Positions 10,924-22,205 of a stretch of DNA of 64,000 nt are shown piece by piece. Each line of letters starts with the position of its first letter. Position 1 is the stretch's first letter. Source of the stretch: Biomphalaria glabrata. Lineage: Eukaryota; Mollusca; Gastropoda; Planorbidae. The DNA is taken from the NCBI RefSeq assembly GCF_947242115.1, contig NC_074720.1, positions 32,278,645 through 32,342,644 on the forward strand, in the 5' to 3' direction. Under the pieces are notes generated by a model. The model was not told where the DNA came from. It did no database searches and saw only the letters and a list, made by a program, of their open reading frames with translations. A program made the translations under genes and the position numbers.

Positions 10924-11933
10924 CACTGGCGGGTTCCGAGAAGTAGGGGAAAGTGGGGTAATATGAGATACTTAACTTGTAAAATTTAAAAAAAAAAGTT
11001 ATATATTCCAACTAGCTACCAATATTAAAAATGATCAACTACACATTAAAGAATATTTCTACCAAACATCAGGCCTTTTAATTAGAAACTTATGAAGATA
11101 TTTTAATTTTAAATTTGTAAGTTGGTATCCACCCTGTGGGGGTAACATGGGATACTTGAGCTCTGCCATTAAAACTTTAAGAAATAAACAACACAAAAAT
11201 GATTTTTTAAAAGACAAAATAAAATAAAACATTTTTATTAAAGAATGGAAATAATTTTAATAAAAAAAAATATATTTAATCAACCTCCACACACAAGTCA
11301 CACTCAAAAATACTGGAATCTTCCCCAGCACATTCAGTGTGGGCCCATTTACTACAAGCTACACACTGAACCCATTGTTCTCCATCTGTATCTTCCGAGA
11401 ACAGGCCATTGCAATATATACAAAGAGTGTCATCATCACCTAGGTTGGATGATTTGCCTTTTGATTTATTTCCTTTGTGTTTATTTGGGACACATTTAGA
11501 AGTGGACGGCTCACATAGTGTCTGTTTATATGGTGAGCTCGTCAAAACAGCGGTACATCCTTTGCGCCGCCCTTTCGCTCACAATGTGCCACCGGAAAAG
11601 GACTAATGTCAGCTGGTCCCCAGGATTTGTTAAGAGGTTCCTGGTTACCAAGTTCCAAATTGGAACAGCTGGATGTCGATGGTAAATCCATCGCAGAGTT
11701 CATTTGTTGCTCCTGAATTTCATTTGATGCTACCTTTATATCTGTCGTCTCTTCTGCCTTGAATTCCCAGTCTTGAAAAATGTCTCTATTGACAGGCCAG
11801 ATGCCTGTCTTTCGAAGCCATTAACCGCTGTGGCAAGGCTGGCAGCACGAAGGTAGGCTTTGGCGAAAATGGAAGCAATTTGAAATTCCGTGATTACTCG
11901 TCCAGGATGTGACTGGCGGGTTCCGAGAAGTAG
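10924..11933 (-). mobile_element. pogo/Tigger-type DNA transposon remnant with C-terminal zinc finger
   Basis: The frame 11545-11276 (-) encodes a CxxC(N)CxxC-HxxC-CxxC finger (CIYCNGLF, CVACSKWAHTEC, ECDLC) of the type found at the C-terminus of pogo/Tigger-like DDE transposases. Further minus-strand pieces at about 11900-11560 read AKAYLRAA and GPADISPFPVA in different frames, consistent with the region between the DDE core and the finger. The DDE core is absent. A 23-bp direct repeat (10924-10946 and 11911-11933, ACTGGCGGGTTCC start) brackets the remnant. Confidence 0.65.
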
Positions 11934-12260
11934 GCCTACTTAAAGATTGAAAAACAAAAAATTCCTTTCTTTGGTACCACAGCAGTATTCCGCTGCCTTA
12001 GCAGGGGGCAAGGTGTCGAGATTAATATGGGATTTTAATGAAGACATTTTTATGTTCCTTGATTGATACTGACTGTGACCTTGTTATTAATATTTCTAAT
12101 GAAGAGTGGAAGATAGACTATTTGTTTTCCACAGCTTGTGGGTGAACGGAGGCTGGGAGGTGGGGGGAGGGGCTAGCTTGGGCATGTGACCTTTGACCAC
12201 TGAGGGTGGTAATTTGCATACGGGCGAAGTGACTCTAAACCAGAAGAATAAAATTTGGAC
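11934..12260. other. No recognisable gene
   Basis: Mixed sequence with a G-rich patch at 12150-12175. No frame or known repeat seen. Confidence 0.4.
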
Positions 12261-12261
12261 A

Positions 12262-12370
12262 TTCGGATGGTCTAGAGGTTAAGGTCGCTTAGTGCGTTAT
12301 CGCTAGTTGGTGTAGCCGTTTCCTGGGTCACTGGTTCGAGCCTCTGTCGGCGCAGCCCCTTATTTTCGTA
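12262..12370 (+). mobile_element. tRNA-like SINE head
   Basis: The A-box-like TGGTCTAGAGGTTAAGG at ~12268 and B-box-like GGTTCGAGCCT at ~12333 are spaced as in tRNA-derived SINEs. No cloverleaf with paired acceptor ends can be drawn, so it is not called a tRNA gene. Confidence 0.5.
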
Positions 12371-13849
12371 GCATTTACTACTTTCTCTCTTAAAATCTTG
12401 GTCCCTGGTGCTGCTGTTCATTTATGTTTAATATATGTATGTATCACATTTGTTTCAGCACCTAGTTTCAACTCTATATTTTTTTCTTTAGGCAAGCCAG
12501 TGAAAACTGGTTTCATCATTTTCCTTTACTGAAATATACACGACTTATTTAAATTCTTTGATTGTAAAATTTCAAAAATAAATTTTAAGAGTCAAGAATT
12601 TTGAACAATATATATACATTAAAATGTTAAAAAAGAATTGTTTCTCAACCTTCGGCGAAAAAAAAAACCCATACATTTTGAGGCCTTTCTCTTAAAAGCT
12701 AGGGGGTCTGGGGGAGCATTGTATCGTTTTCTTGCAATCTTCACTGTAGAAATGCTTTCTCATAACATCTACAGCTCATTATTCATCCTATTAAAAAAGT
12801 TTTACTTGAAAAATATTTTAATATGAATTTACAGGCCCTTACCACATTGCAAATACAACCGATTTGTTCTTGAAAAGATAAGATACCCAACATATTTAGA
12901 TTAAGACTTTGTGGACCGCCGCAAAAAAATAAAAATAAATTCGAAAAATAATATTTAAAAAAAAATGTTCATTTGTAAATGATACATTTTGTTCAATAGG
13001 CCTGTTTGTAACTTTGTTTTGTAACAGAACTAAAATTCAAAGTTCTAAACAAAAAATTTCGAAATTTGGTGTAGAAATGAAGTGGACCAATTCGATTCTA
13101 CTCTAATTTTTTTGCATTTTTAGGATTTAAGTATCAATTGTGAGTTATTGTGCCAATTTTTTTTTATACAACAGAAAATTATCAGTATGAGTAAAGGTTG
13201 GAAAAAGATGACTAGGAAATAATATTTGGGTTCAGAAATCATCATTGTTACTCTTATAATTAAAGATTTCGTATGAATTCTAAATTTTCCAAAACAAAGT
13301 TTTTCTTAAAATAACTAAGATAAATTCGTATGCAATTACATAAACTCTGTCGCCACATTTGAATTTTTTGTTTTAAAACGTCATCTTTTCATTTGGAAAG
13401 GGGAGAGGGCGGTACCGTAAAAACGATTAATCCTCGCTCCTTTTTATAATTTCTGCTAATAATCGCATTTGGCATTAAAGAATAAGGGGTGGGGCGACTG
13501 GCTAAAAGATTTTAGGTGATTGCATGTATCGCCCCTCCTACCTGGTACAACCATTTTGTCATTTTATATTTACTAATAATAAAATTTGAGATCAGGGTGT
13601 GTGTGCAACATAATATACAAATGGGTTAAAACATCAATATGTAGCTTATATTATATAGATACCCAACTAATTTAGTTAAAAAACTATGATTTCTCCATAA
13701 AAATTGGACCCTCCCTCCCATTTAGAGGGCTAGAGTAGGGAGGGCAGCAGAAGCAAATTGCCCCCTTCCACCTCAACGAATCGGCTAAGATACCAGACAG
13801 TGTAGCGACATAATGTAAACATTGTATTGTAATTCAACTAATTTTGTTA
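12371..13849. other. Gene-free stretch with small repeat scraps
   Basis: AT-rich sequence. A GGGGGTCTGGGGGAG patch at ~12700 resembles the GC-rich repeat at 58690-58740. G/C-rich patches at 13390-13560 and 13700-13780 look like eroded transposon ends. No gene is seen. Confidence 0.4.
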
Positions 13850-14015
13850 ACACGTCTTGCCCATCTGCTTGGCATCTGCTTCCAAATCGCGGCGCCATGT
13901 ATTCTAGGCCGTCATTTCTCCCACTTTCCTTAGGGGCTCCAGGTTAGGGCTTGTCTTGTTATGTTGGATGCAGGCTTTGCGAAGGGTGTGACCTATCCAA
14001 TCTCCAGCGTTAGAG
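13850..14015 (-). mobile_element. LINE remnant (RTE/CR1-like RT ORF C-terminal part)
   Basis: On the minus strand one frame reads GDWIGHTLRKACIQHNKTSP and then NTWRRDLEADAKQMGKT, the known pattern WIGHTLRK...W...NTWRRDLE at the end of many invertebrate non-LTR reverse transcriptases. One stop interrupts the frame between the two pieces, and there is no upstream RT core. Confidence 0.7.
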
Positions 14016-14524
14016 ATGATAATCTTTAAACTGTTGACTTCCAGATGCCTCTGGCTTTCACTGACATGCGTCATAAACATATAAGTACCTTAGTAAAATA
14101 GCTCGTCTTCCTAAGTGCTTCGAAATTTTAACTATTAACTCTTAACAATGATTCCCTAACTATTAACTAGTAAGGCAAAAGCAATTATTATGAAATATTA
14201 TTATTATAACAATTTGCAATTATACATATAAAATTAATTCAAACGGAAAATGGAATTAGTAGATTGATTACAATATTCCTTTCAATAATAACATAATTAA
14301 ATCAACTGACACACAAAAAGGAAACACAAAATAATTAGTATAATTATCCTTATACATTTAAGAAAACTCAATACAATATTCACAGTACTGTTACCAGAAA
14401 TACAATCAAACTTGTCTACGTTAAACATGCTCACAACTTTCTTGTTCGGTTTGGAAACTAGAATTTGCTGTTTGTCATTTTTTATTGAAATATTATTATT
14501 ATTATTATTATCATTGTTATTGTG

Positions 14525-14610
14525 GTTGCGCGATAACTGAGTGGTAAAGCGCTGGATTCTGAACCGGGGGTCTCGCGTCATATCCTGGTGCAGACTGGGT
14601 TTGGGTTAGG
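14525..14610 (+). mobile_element. SINE S1 tRNA-like head, sense
   Basis: Contains AACTGAGTGGTAAAGCGCTG (A-box region) and a decayed B-box region. It matches the reverse complement of the right ends of S1 copies near 35070 and 36680. The SINE body does not follow. Confidence 0.55.
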
Positions 14611-14749
14611 ATCATTAGGCACCTTTTAGAAACTTTGATTATTTTACCTTTGTTTTAAACAAAAGGTGATTACTTTACAATTTGCATGTGGTTATTTAAA
14701 AAAGTTAAACATATTTATATTAGGAAATTTGTTTTTGAACAATTTTCAG

Positions 14750-15300
14750 CTTATAAAAATTTGCATTATTTAAAATGTGTTTTTTTGTTTTGTCGAATAA
14801 TAATATCTCGTAATGTTGTAGTTCAGTTTAAAACGTGACTCTGTTAGTTCTGTACGGCACTGAGAGTGAGTGGCTCTATGTACTCTGCAGTCATAACAAA
14901 AGTGTGAGTTCGTTATTCAGACATTGCGCATTGTAAAAAAAGCAAGAATGCAATTAAAACCAAGCGTTGTTTCAAATATGATCAGTCTGCTATTGCACTG
15001 AAGCTGAAAGTACGGTTTAATATTTCGCAGGTAATAAAACGATCGTGTAACGTTTTCAAATTTTAACAGTAGCACAGAAACTACTTTTGTAACTGTCAAT
15101 ATGTTTAAAAAAACAAAACTATTTTTAAAATATACATAGAAAGCGTATTGAAAGACTTATTCCCCTTTTCTATATTAAACGATTCATTGCCACTAATTAA
15201 TTAGCTAATTAGTTAATTTTCTGATTGATTTATGTGTTGTCATTAACAATTGAAAATTGTGTACAAGTTATAAAAACATGTCATTTATTTTTGTTAAGAA
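14750..15300 (+). repeat. Left arm of an inverted duplication (partner 28040-28560)
   Basis: Blocks such as TATTTCGCAGGTAATAAAAC, TGTAACGTTTTCAAATTTTA and the TTAATTAGCTAATTAGTTAA run recur in reverse order and on the opposite strand at 28040-28560. The arm is the upstream flank of kinase B. It contains no gene. Confidence 0.75.
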
Positions 15301-15734
15301 TCTTGACAGAGTGACAGACAGACTGACATAATATAACAAGTTGTGAGTGAATACAAACTAACAAAATACGCAAATGCTACTTCAATAGCAAATAGCAAAT
15401 TTTATAAAATATATATCTATTAACATGTTGGGATAAAGCGTGAAATCTCCATTGTAACTATCTATTTCTATTTATGTATTTTTATTATTATTGAATATTT
15501 CAATAATTTATCAGTGTCCGTAATAGGAAATTATAAATACTAGTATGTACACACAAACAAAAAAAAAAATACGCTTATCAGGACAAATCGCGAATAGCCA
15601 ATTTTATAAGTTATATATTCTTTTAAAATGTTGGAATAAAGCGTGAAATCTCCATTGTAACTATCTATTTCTATTTACTATTCTTTGAAATAGTTATTTT
15701 AAATAGAGAGGGAAGGGCAGTGATACACTATTGA

Positions 15735-16195
15735 CACACTCTCATAATGCCTACACAAACATCTACTTCGTTCAGCTTTGTTCCCCACAATTCCCTGCTC
15801 TTTCTTCAGCTGACCGTGACGTAGTCCACTGCAGCGGTGGTTGACTAACGCGTACAGAGAAAACAAAAGATTGTTGACATTCTTATCAGAGACACTCAGC
15901 ACTTCAATCGCCATTATGGTCATCCCTGCGTAGCAAAAAATTCTTACAGCTGCCCAAATCTTGGTCGTCTGCTGACGTATGTACCCCCGAACAATGGCGT
16001 CTCTGAGTGTCATACACTGGTCAAAAACTTCAAAGACAATTAGGAAGGAGTGGCTCACCTGTAGCTTTCAGAAATTCGACCAATCACAAAACTTTTTAAT
16101 AAAACACCCACAGGAATGTAGGAGGGGCTTGCAGCCATCGGCTGACTATATCAACTTTCACAGTTTAAGTTACAGTACATTCTCTTAATCAAAAT
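15735..16195 (+). promoter_or_regulatory. Q-type promoter region of kinase B
   Basis: Conserved with 32435-32800 (gene C), 50815-51175 (gene D) and, reversed and cut short, 25230-25430. Landmarks are TTCCCTGCTCTTTCTTC, GAGAAAACAAAAGATTGTTG, a CRE/bZIP-like TGACGTA at 15973-15979, CGAACAATGGCGTC, a CCAAT box near 16079 and GGAGGGGCTT at 16121-16130. The same GGAGGRGCTT element lies near kinase A, so P and Q promoters share a core. Confidence 0.65.
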
Positions 16196-16329
16196 AGTGA
16201 TCTCTCTTTGCGAACTTGAAGTGTTGTGGTTCTACATTGTTTGTGTTCTATTTCTTGGATTTATTTTCGTACTGTTGGGATCTACACCAGCATTTATTGT
16301 CTGATAGCTCAATTCTGATCTAGTCTACA

Positions 16330-17112
16330 ATGTATCACTCAAAGAAAAAGAAAGACGGACTTCTAAGCTACCAAGAAGATGCATGCCACGTGTATGGCTT
16401 CGAGGTGGACTTCAAGACAATCACCCAATCAAAGTTTTTCAAGTCAGATCCAAACAAGACCACAACGTCAAGAAAGTCATTAAAACTTATTTCAAAGACA
16501 ATACTGATGTTGACCAAATAACCACAAGGCAATTCATGGCAGAAATTTCAGTACTCACCAAGATCCACCATCCTTATGTTATGGGAATGGATACCATGGG
16601 TATCTTTCCTGGTTACTTCGCATACGTGATGCCATTGTACGAAACAGGAACTCTAACCGAGGCACTGCCGACCCTGAATCAGGAAAAGAGTGATGAATAC
16701 CTTGTGCAGCTGTGTGCAGGACTTAAATTTCTCCATAGACATAAAATCGCTCACAGAGACGTGAAAACGGACAACGTTTTGATCACAGCAAAGGAAAATA
16801 GGGTGGTCATTGCTGATTTCGGTTTGTCTGAAATCTTGCCCACTATTGATACGCCAGTGAGCACCATAAAAGGAACCCATATGTACATTTCCCCAGAGCA
16901 GTTTATCCAGAAAGAATTTAACGCTTTTAAAGTAAGTGAAATTTTATATTTTCTTAAAGTTCCTTAAGAGTTAACTGCTTGAATCAATTAAACATTCGGT
17001 TTCAAACGAAACTATTTAAAACACAAGTTAATTACTTTAAATCTATGAGCTGTAATAAGTAAAATTGGTTTTCATCAGAGCTTTTAAACTTCAGATATTG
17101 TTATCTATCTAC

Positions 17113-17200
<88 letters not shown>

Positions 17201-18218
17201 ATAGATAGATATTACAATTTATAAGATTTATATATAATTACAATTTTATTAATTTTATTTATTCTTTTATTTATTAATAATGTTTAATATAGTATATTTA
17301 TTTTCTATTTAATTTGATCAAGTATGTCTCGTTTTGGACTGTAATTGTTTAAAACTAAGCTAGTTCTACCTTGTTAATATTAAGCACCACATTTCGGCTA
17401 TACATAAAATTTAATTATTAAAAAAAACACTATGCATATAATAACAAATTTTACGTTGTATCTTGATTTAAAATTTCTTGACCTGTATAATATCTTGATC
17501 AAGATCTGATTCACCTTATAAATATTTTGCTTTGATATACCATTAAAAAGACATGGCAATGATCTTATACTCTCTGTATTGTTTTCTTTACAGTGTGATA
17601 TGTACGCACTAGGAGTAGTCTACTGGTGTATGGTTTTCAAAGTGGATGTCTTTGATTTAAAGAGCACCGAACAAATGAAGGAATCAGTCAATACTTTGTG
17701 TGATACTAGTATAGACTGGTAAGTCAAACATTTATATTTAATATTTGGTTATGACTTTCATTAATAAGTAAACTTAAAACTCCTCTTTAGAGATGTTCAT
17801 GTGTCAGTTTTTCAATTTTTTAATTTCTTGCTTTCTTTTTTCAGGCTGGTTTTGACCAATCTTTTGGACCCGAGCCCTGTCGACAGGTTAACCTGTTACA
17901 ATCTTCTCTGCGTACTGGAGCAGCCTGAATATCGTTTTACAGACAGAATAGCCAGTCTTAGAGGTAATGGAAAAATCAGTCTGTCATCAATGTTTTAGTC
18001 TGTCCAGTGTCTGTCAAGGCTGTTTACTTATTTTTTTAACCAAAATAAAGCAACTTTTAAATCTTTTATCAACCTAACAAATTACTTTTTAAACCTTTAA
18101 ATTCTTTTTGGACACCTATTTATAATATCAACAAATTGCTTCTTTTTATTTTATTTCCATTCTTAGTTTAAACGCAAAGTATTTTTCTTTGTCGTCTGCA
18201 GAACAACGCTTTATTTAA
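16330..18218 (+). CDS. Kinase B: Q-type kinase with a 7-nt net deletion near its N-terminus
   Basis: Exons are 16330-16931, 17594-17718, 17845-17963 and 18202-18218; all borders are GT-AG, and the last exon encodes EQRFI and the stop. Relative to C and D (603 nt), exon 1 is 602 nt. Around 16411-16435 the sequence runs 7 nt short against a 609-nt expectation, so ATG 16330 reads only 63 codons to 16521. ATG 16383 lies in the other frame and opens 183 codons through the splice donor, keeping VIK Lys, alphaC Glu, HRDVKTDN, DFG and SPE. A product of about 269 residues with an unrelated ~16-residue start is therefore possible. Since these kinases have no glycine loop anyway, the change may be tolerated. 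It is either a pseudogene in the making, a start-shifted active copy or an assembly error. Confidence 0.6.
17103..17206. repeat. (CTAT)n microsatellite in intron 1 of kinase B
   Basis: About 25 nearly perfect tetranucleotide units. The rest of the 662-bp intron is AT-rich and unremarkable. Confidence 0.95.
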
Positions 18219-18360
18219 ATGTCAAGGTCAAATTATTTTTCCCAAACGAAAGACCGTTTTCTTTGCTTCAAGCCAAATGTGACGTCATAGCCAGGACTTG
18301 AAACTTAATTGTAAATTTGTATATAATGTAATCTCTGTGCCACAGATCATCAATTATTCT

Positions 18361-18366
18361 AATAAA
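18361..18366 (+). promoter_or_regulatory. Poly(A) signal of kinase B
   Basis: AATAAA about 143 bases past the stop. Genes C (35883) and D (53733) have a signal at a similar distance. Confidence 0.6.
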
Positions 18367-19904
18367 TTTTTTGTCTTTTAAATCTTTAAAAAAAATATCT
18401 TTGTTTTGTTTCATTTTGTTATTGTTGTTATTGTGTTTTTTTTAAATAATTTTTTTTTTAGTTTAAATGTTCAATGGAAAAAATTAGGCAAACATCTATT
18501 AATAACAAAATACATTTTAGAAAAAACATTTAACAATAATATTTGATGATACTTCTAAGTACAACACAAATGTACGTCACTCTGTATTAAGTCATAGGAT
18601 TTATTGAGAATGCATTGCTAGACACGCAAGCAACAAAAATAATTTTTTGCTCCTAAATAAAAACTTATTGTCTAAACATCTAATGAACACATTTTATTAC
18701 AAATCATTGTCTTTCTTTAGAATGAATTAATAACACGATAAACTTCCCCAAAGTTTAAAAAGTGAGCCTGATTTTATCCATATAGTAAAGACACATACTT
18801 TCATATATATATATTAACATTCTCTTTTGAAGTTATTATTAATACTGCATTAAGTTAAACGTTAAATCAGTAAAGATCAAATGAAAAAAACAAAATAAAA
18901 TTGTCAATATCAGACTTTAATAACTTGTAATGATTTTTAAAATACTGAAATTCTGATAGATGGTTGTTCACTGTGGAGTTGTATCAGTAGTACAATGTAC
19001 GCGTGGTGCAAGGAAATAGAAAATGTTTATTTTAAGCTTAACACTGCTTTGTTTGATCGCTAGTAAAACTTTGATTAATTAATCACTTAAAAAATTCATT
19101 AAATAAAAATTTATGTCAATTATTATCTAAAGAAAAAATATAACTAATTGAAAAGTGATTTGACTGTCAACCCCTCCCCAGCTCACATATTTAAAAAGGT
19201 AAAACTTGTACTCTAGTTTAAACTACATGTTATATATTTCTACTCTCCATTCTAGTATTGTTATTGGGTAGCAGACATTAGTTGGTGAAATGAAAAGATA
19301 CTTGTATGTTGTACTGGTTACTTGACATTGTAGTTAGCTATATGTTATATGTTATAGAAAAAGATAATCTGTCAATCATCTACCCAGGTTAATATCAATA
19401 ATAATAATTCTCAATTGTAAAAGAAATAATATTATATTATCAATTTTATAGTTTTGGAGGAATATTTGGGTACGGTTATTCAATCAGTCGTCTAACTAAT
19501 TTTTTTAAATCCATAGTTTGTAAGTATTTAAATACAAAAATACTTTGGTGTAGTAGAATATGTTCACATTAATCCCCCTCCCCCACTCACACAAATCTTA
19601 ATACATTAATCCTTTTTTTTTAATTTAACATTAAAGCAGAAAAAAAAAAGATTTAAATCTTGTAAAAAAAATTGGAAGTACAAAAACATTTAATTAGTAA
19701 GGTATTAGTTTAAAATTAAATGTATTTTTAAAAATGTTATGACACTAGAAACTGTTCAGTCTTTCCTAGTCTTAACTCTCAACCCTCACCCTTATACAAA
19801 AGCACACACACACACACACACACACTTGTTTTCTTTAGGTTCTTTATGACGCTCCGTGACTGCAACAGACAACAGACAATGAACTACACCAACAAAAACA
19901 TCCA

Positions 19905-20110
19905 CGTGTTAGAGACCTGGTGTTGACATTCATGGTGTCCTGTACCATTGAACAATAACTTCATTAAATGCTTTATGTGGCTCGGCCAATTCTTAGGTCA
20001 ACATGCCTACGCAGCCTAAACAAAAATAAGATAAGCTATGTCGGCTGTGTGCTTTGAATGTTTATTACTAGTGTCCACTTGGAACTGTAACTTGGATTCT
20101 TTTGCTGGAC
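19905..20110 (+). promoter_or_regulatory. Relic P-type promoter module in X2
   Basis: The order is GTTAGAGACC, TGGTGTCCTGTACC, AACAATAACTTCATTAAATG, GTGGCTCGGCCAATTC, GCCTAAACAAAAAT, GTCGGCTGTG and GTCCACTTGGAACTG. Each has a counterpart in the same order upstream of kinase A. No exon follows. Confidence 0.6.
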
Positions 20111-20372
20111 ATTAGCCAAATAAATGATAGTATTGTCCAGAGCATCAAGAGATTGATGTGACAAACTATATAAGTCGACGTTGAAAGATAAAGTAAAAAA
20201 AAAAGATTATCTAAGGAAAAGAACTTACAGCTGTATTTCACAAGAATGTCGAAGTTATTAACCTTTTCGATAGAAGACGAGATAATGAATTACAAATAAT
20301 AATTCATCTAACTGTTTAAATGTTTAAAAATTGATTAGGTAAATTGATTAGGTAAATTGGTTAGGTAAATTT

Positions 20373-20600
20373 AAGTTCCCCTTTTAGACCTTGTGGTCTA
20401 TAGAGCAGAATGATGTAAAGGTCATTTGTTTCTCTGGCCTACGGTTAATGATGGTGTTAAGTAGCAAAAAAAACGACCAACCGCCTTCACTTTCCCCAAA
20501 TAATGTCAGGTACCCATTAGAGCTGAGTGGACTCAGAGGCACCGAAATATTAAAAATCCGATTCTTCACTAGGATTCGAACCTAGAACCCCTGGTTTAAC
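20373..20600 (-). mobile_element. tRNA-derived SINE (family S1)
   Basis: On the minus strand the tRNA-like head (GGTTCGAATCC B box, plus strand ~20572-20582) is followed by the S1 body and ends in the ATAGACCACAAGG block. It is absent at the matching place in X1 (about 1130), so it inserted after the X1/X2 duplication. Confidence 0.75.
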
Positions 20601-21234
20601 GCGCATCATGTTAGGTACAATAAATAAATGTTTAGAGTTTCAACATGATCCGATAATGGCTGAGGGTGAAATAACGTGTACAATTATTTAAGGGGCCGAA
20701 ACCCAATATATTTAACTACATCTGTGAATACTGAATAAATAATTTTCCTTGTTGGTGTCAGATAACATAGTAAACGACAAGTAATTAATTGACCAACTGA
20801 TTTTTTTTTTAAATTGATTTATGTATTGTCAACGACAGTGTTTCCCAAACTGTTTCGACCAACACTAGTGCTCCGCAAGGCCTGACTAGGAGTTCCACGA
20901 CATATTGCAGTAGTTAATTAGTATACCTACGAGTGAATGCAGAACAAAACAAGGTTGCAAAGATAAATAGTTTAAAAACACGAACAAGGTTACAAAGACA
21001 GAATGGAAACACAAACTTAAAACTGGCCTAACGTAAAGTTCAGCTCATGCAGTTAAAAAGGCAGGTTTCAATATTTTTAGAAAGAATGTCAGAAACTATG
21101 AACTAAAAACTATCGAAAATTTAAAAAAGATACATAGAGACTTGCTCGTGTCGAAAGTGTTAGCGATACAGTTAGTGTTCTACTAACGACTTGATATCAC
21201 AGGATACGGAGATTTTTAATGCTATTATTGGTGC

Positions 21235-21605
21235 ATTGTTAATATATCCATTGTATTTAATGAACTGGTGGTTAGGAGGATACAGAAAATCATTGGTGTC
21301 ACATACAAAGACTGTATCACGAATGAAGAGATTAGAAACATGATTAATACAGCCATTAATGCGACGATGACTTGCTAACAACTGTCAAAACCATAAGCTT
21401 AAACTATATGACCAAATCTCATGGTCCTCATGGCTTGCAAAGACCTTCCTTCAGGGAACAGTACCAGAAAGAAGATGAAGAGAAATTTAGAAAAAGCAAT
21501 GGAAAGACAACATCAAAGAATAAACATGCCTGTCAGTGAATGAAATTGTATCAAAGTTAAATGTGAATCTGGCCTAACAGATGTTATTGAATGATTATCT
21601 AATTG
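21235..21605 (+). mobile_element. LINE fragment (non-LTR RT ORF C-terminal part)
   Basis: Plus-strand pieces read RIQKIIGVTYKDCITNEEIR, then LYDQISWSSWLAKTFLQGTV, then WKDNIKE. This matches the known order of motifs (K...ITNEE.R, GH/QI.RS..LAKT.LQGTV, RWEDNIKEWTG) near the end of invertebrate non-LTR RT ORFs. The pieces lie in more than one frame with stops, so it is dead. Confidence 0.75.
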
Positions 21606-21627
21606 ATCTAAGTGTTTTGTAAAGGGT

Positions 21628-22055
21628 CAGGGCCGGCCATATGCCCCTGCAACCTATCCGGTCGCAGTGTGTCCCGACTATCATAGGTCCCGCGCTAATT
21701 CTAAGTGTAAATTATTATTTTAAACCATTTTATAACTTATTATATAATAACATGTACAAACATTGTTTCCAGACCTCCTGATTTACCAAGGCCACTAGGA
21801 AATTTAAAAGGCTAGATATTCGAAAAATTGAAAATCTTCTGAAATTATTAAAATCTCTTGAAAATATACTGTCATTTTGGGATGACAATGCATCAAAATG
21901 GCATTGCGAGCTTTTATTTAATAAAAATAAATCGCAAAGATGAAAGTATTTTGTAAGGAAAAATCTTAAGTTTGAAATTATGCTTATCCCTACCTAGACT
22001 AGGCCCCGCGAAATCCGTTTCGCGTAGAGCCCCGCAATTGCTAGGGCCGGCCTTG
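21628..22055 (-). mobile_element. hAT-type MITE, 428 bp, with exact 8-bp TSD
   Basis: The ends are CAGGGCCGGCC on the left and, reversed, CAAGGCCGGCC on the right. TAAAGGGT flanks both sides (21620-21627 and 22056-22063). Diverged relatives lie at 4900-5592 and 57491-57866. No coding capacity. X1 lacks it: the matching place near 2575-2590 reads straight through a TTTTGTAAAG stretch. Confidence 0.85.
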
Positions 22056-22089
22056 TAAAGGGTTATTCTCTTTTTCCATACGTTAAACA

Positions 22090-22205
22090 GGTGCCGGATT
22101 TTTCATATCTTTTCCACTTTACGAGATCTAAACTGGTCAGACAGACAGACAGACATTCCACACAAAACTAATAGCGTCTATTCCCATTTTGAGGGCGCTG
22201 AAAAA
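22090..22205. repeat. Dispersed repeat Z fragment, copy 2
   Basis: Has the GAGATCTAAACTGG, GACAGACAGACAGACATTCC and CACAAAACTAATAGCG blocks of family Z. It lies inside the hAT element. Confidence 0.65.

Larger units (their letters stand above)
18820..21220 (+). repeat. Duplicated intergenic block X2, downstream of kinase B
   Basis: This is the most complete copy of the block. Colinear copies are X1 (1-1690, +), X3 (24100-25230, -) and X4 (60966-61960, -). It holds a relic P-type promoter (19905-20110), a SINE S1 (20373-20600) absent from X1, and the left part of a hAT insertion. No kinase exon is present. Confidence 0.75.

Noticed and set aside
12262-12370. tRNA gene
   Set aside because: A- and B-box-like strings are present but no acceptor stem or cloverleaf pairs; better explained as a SINE head.
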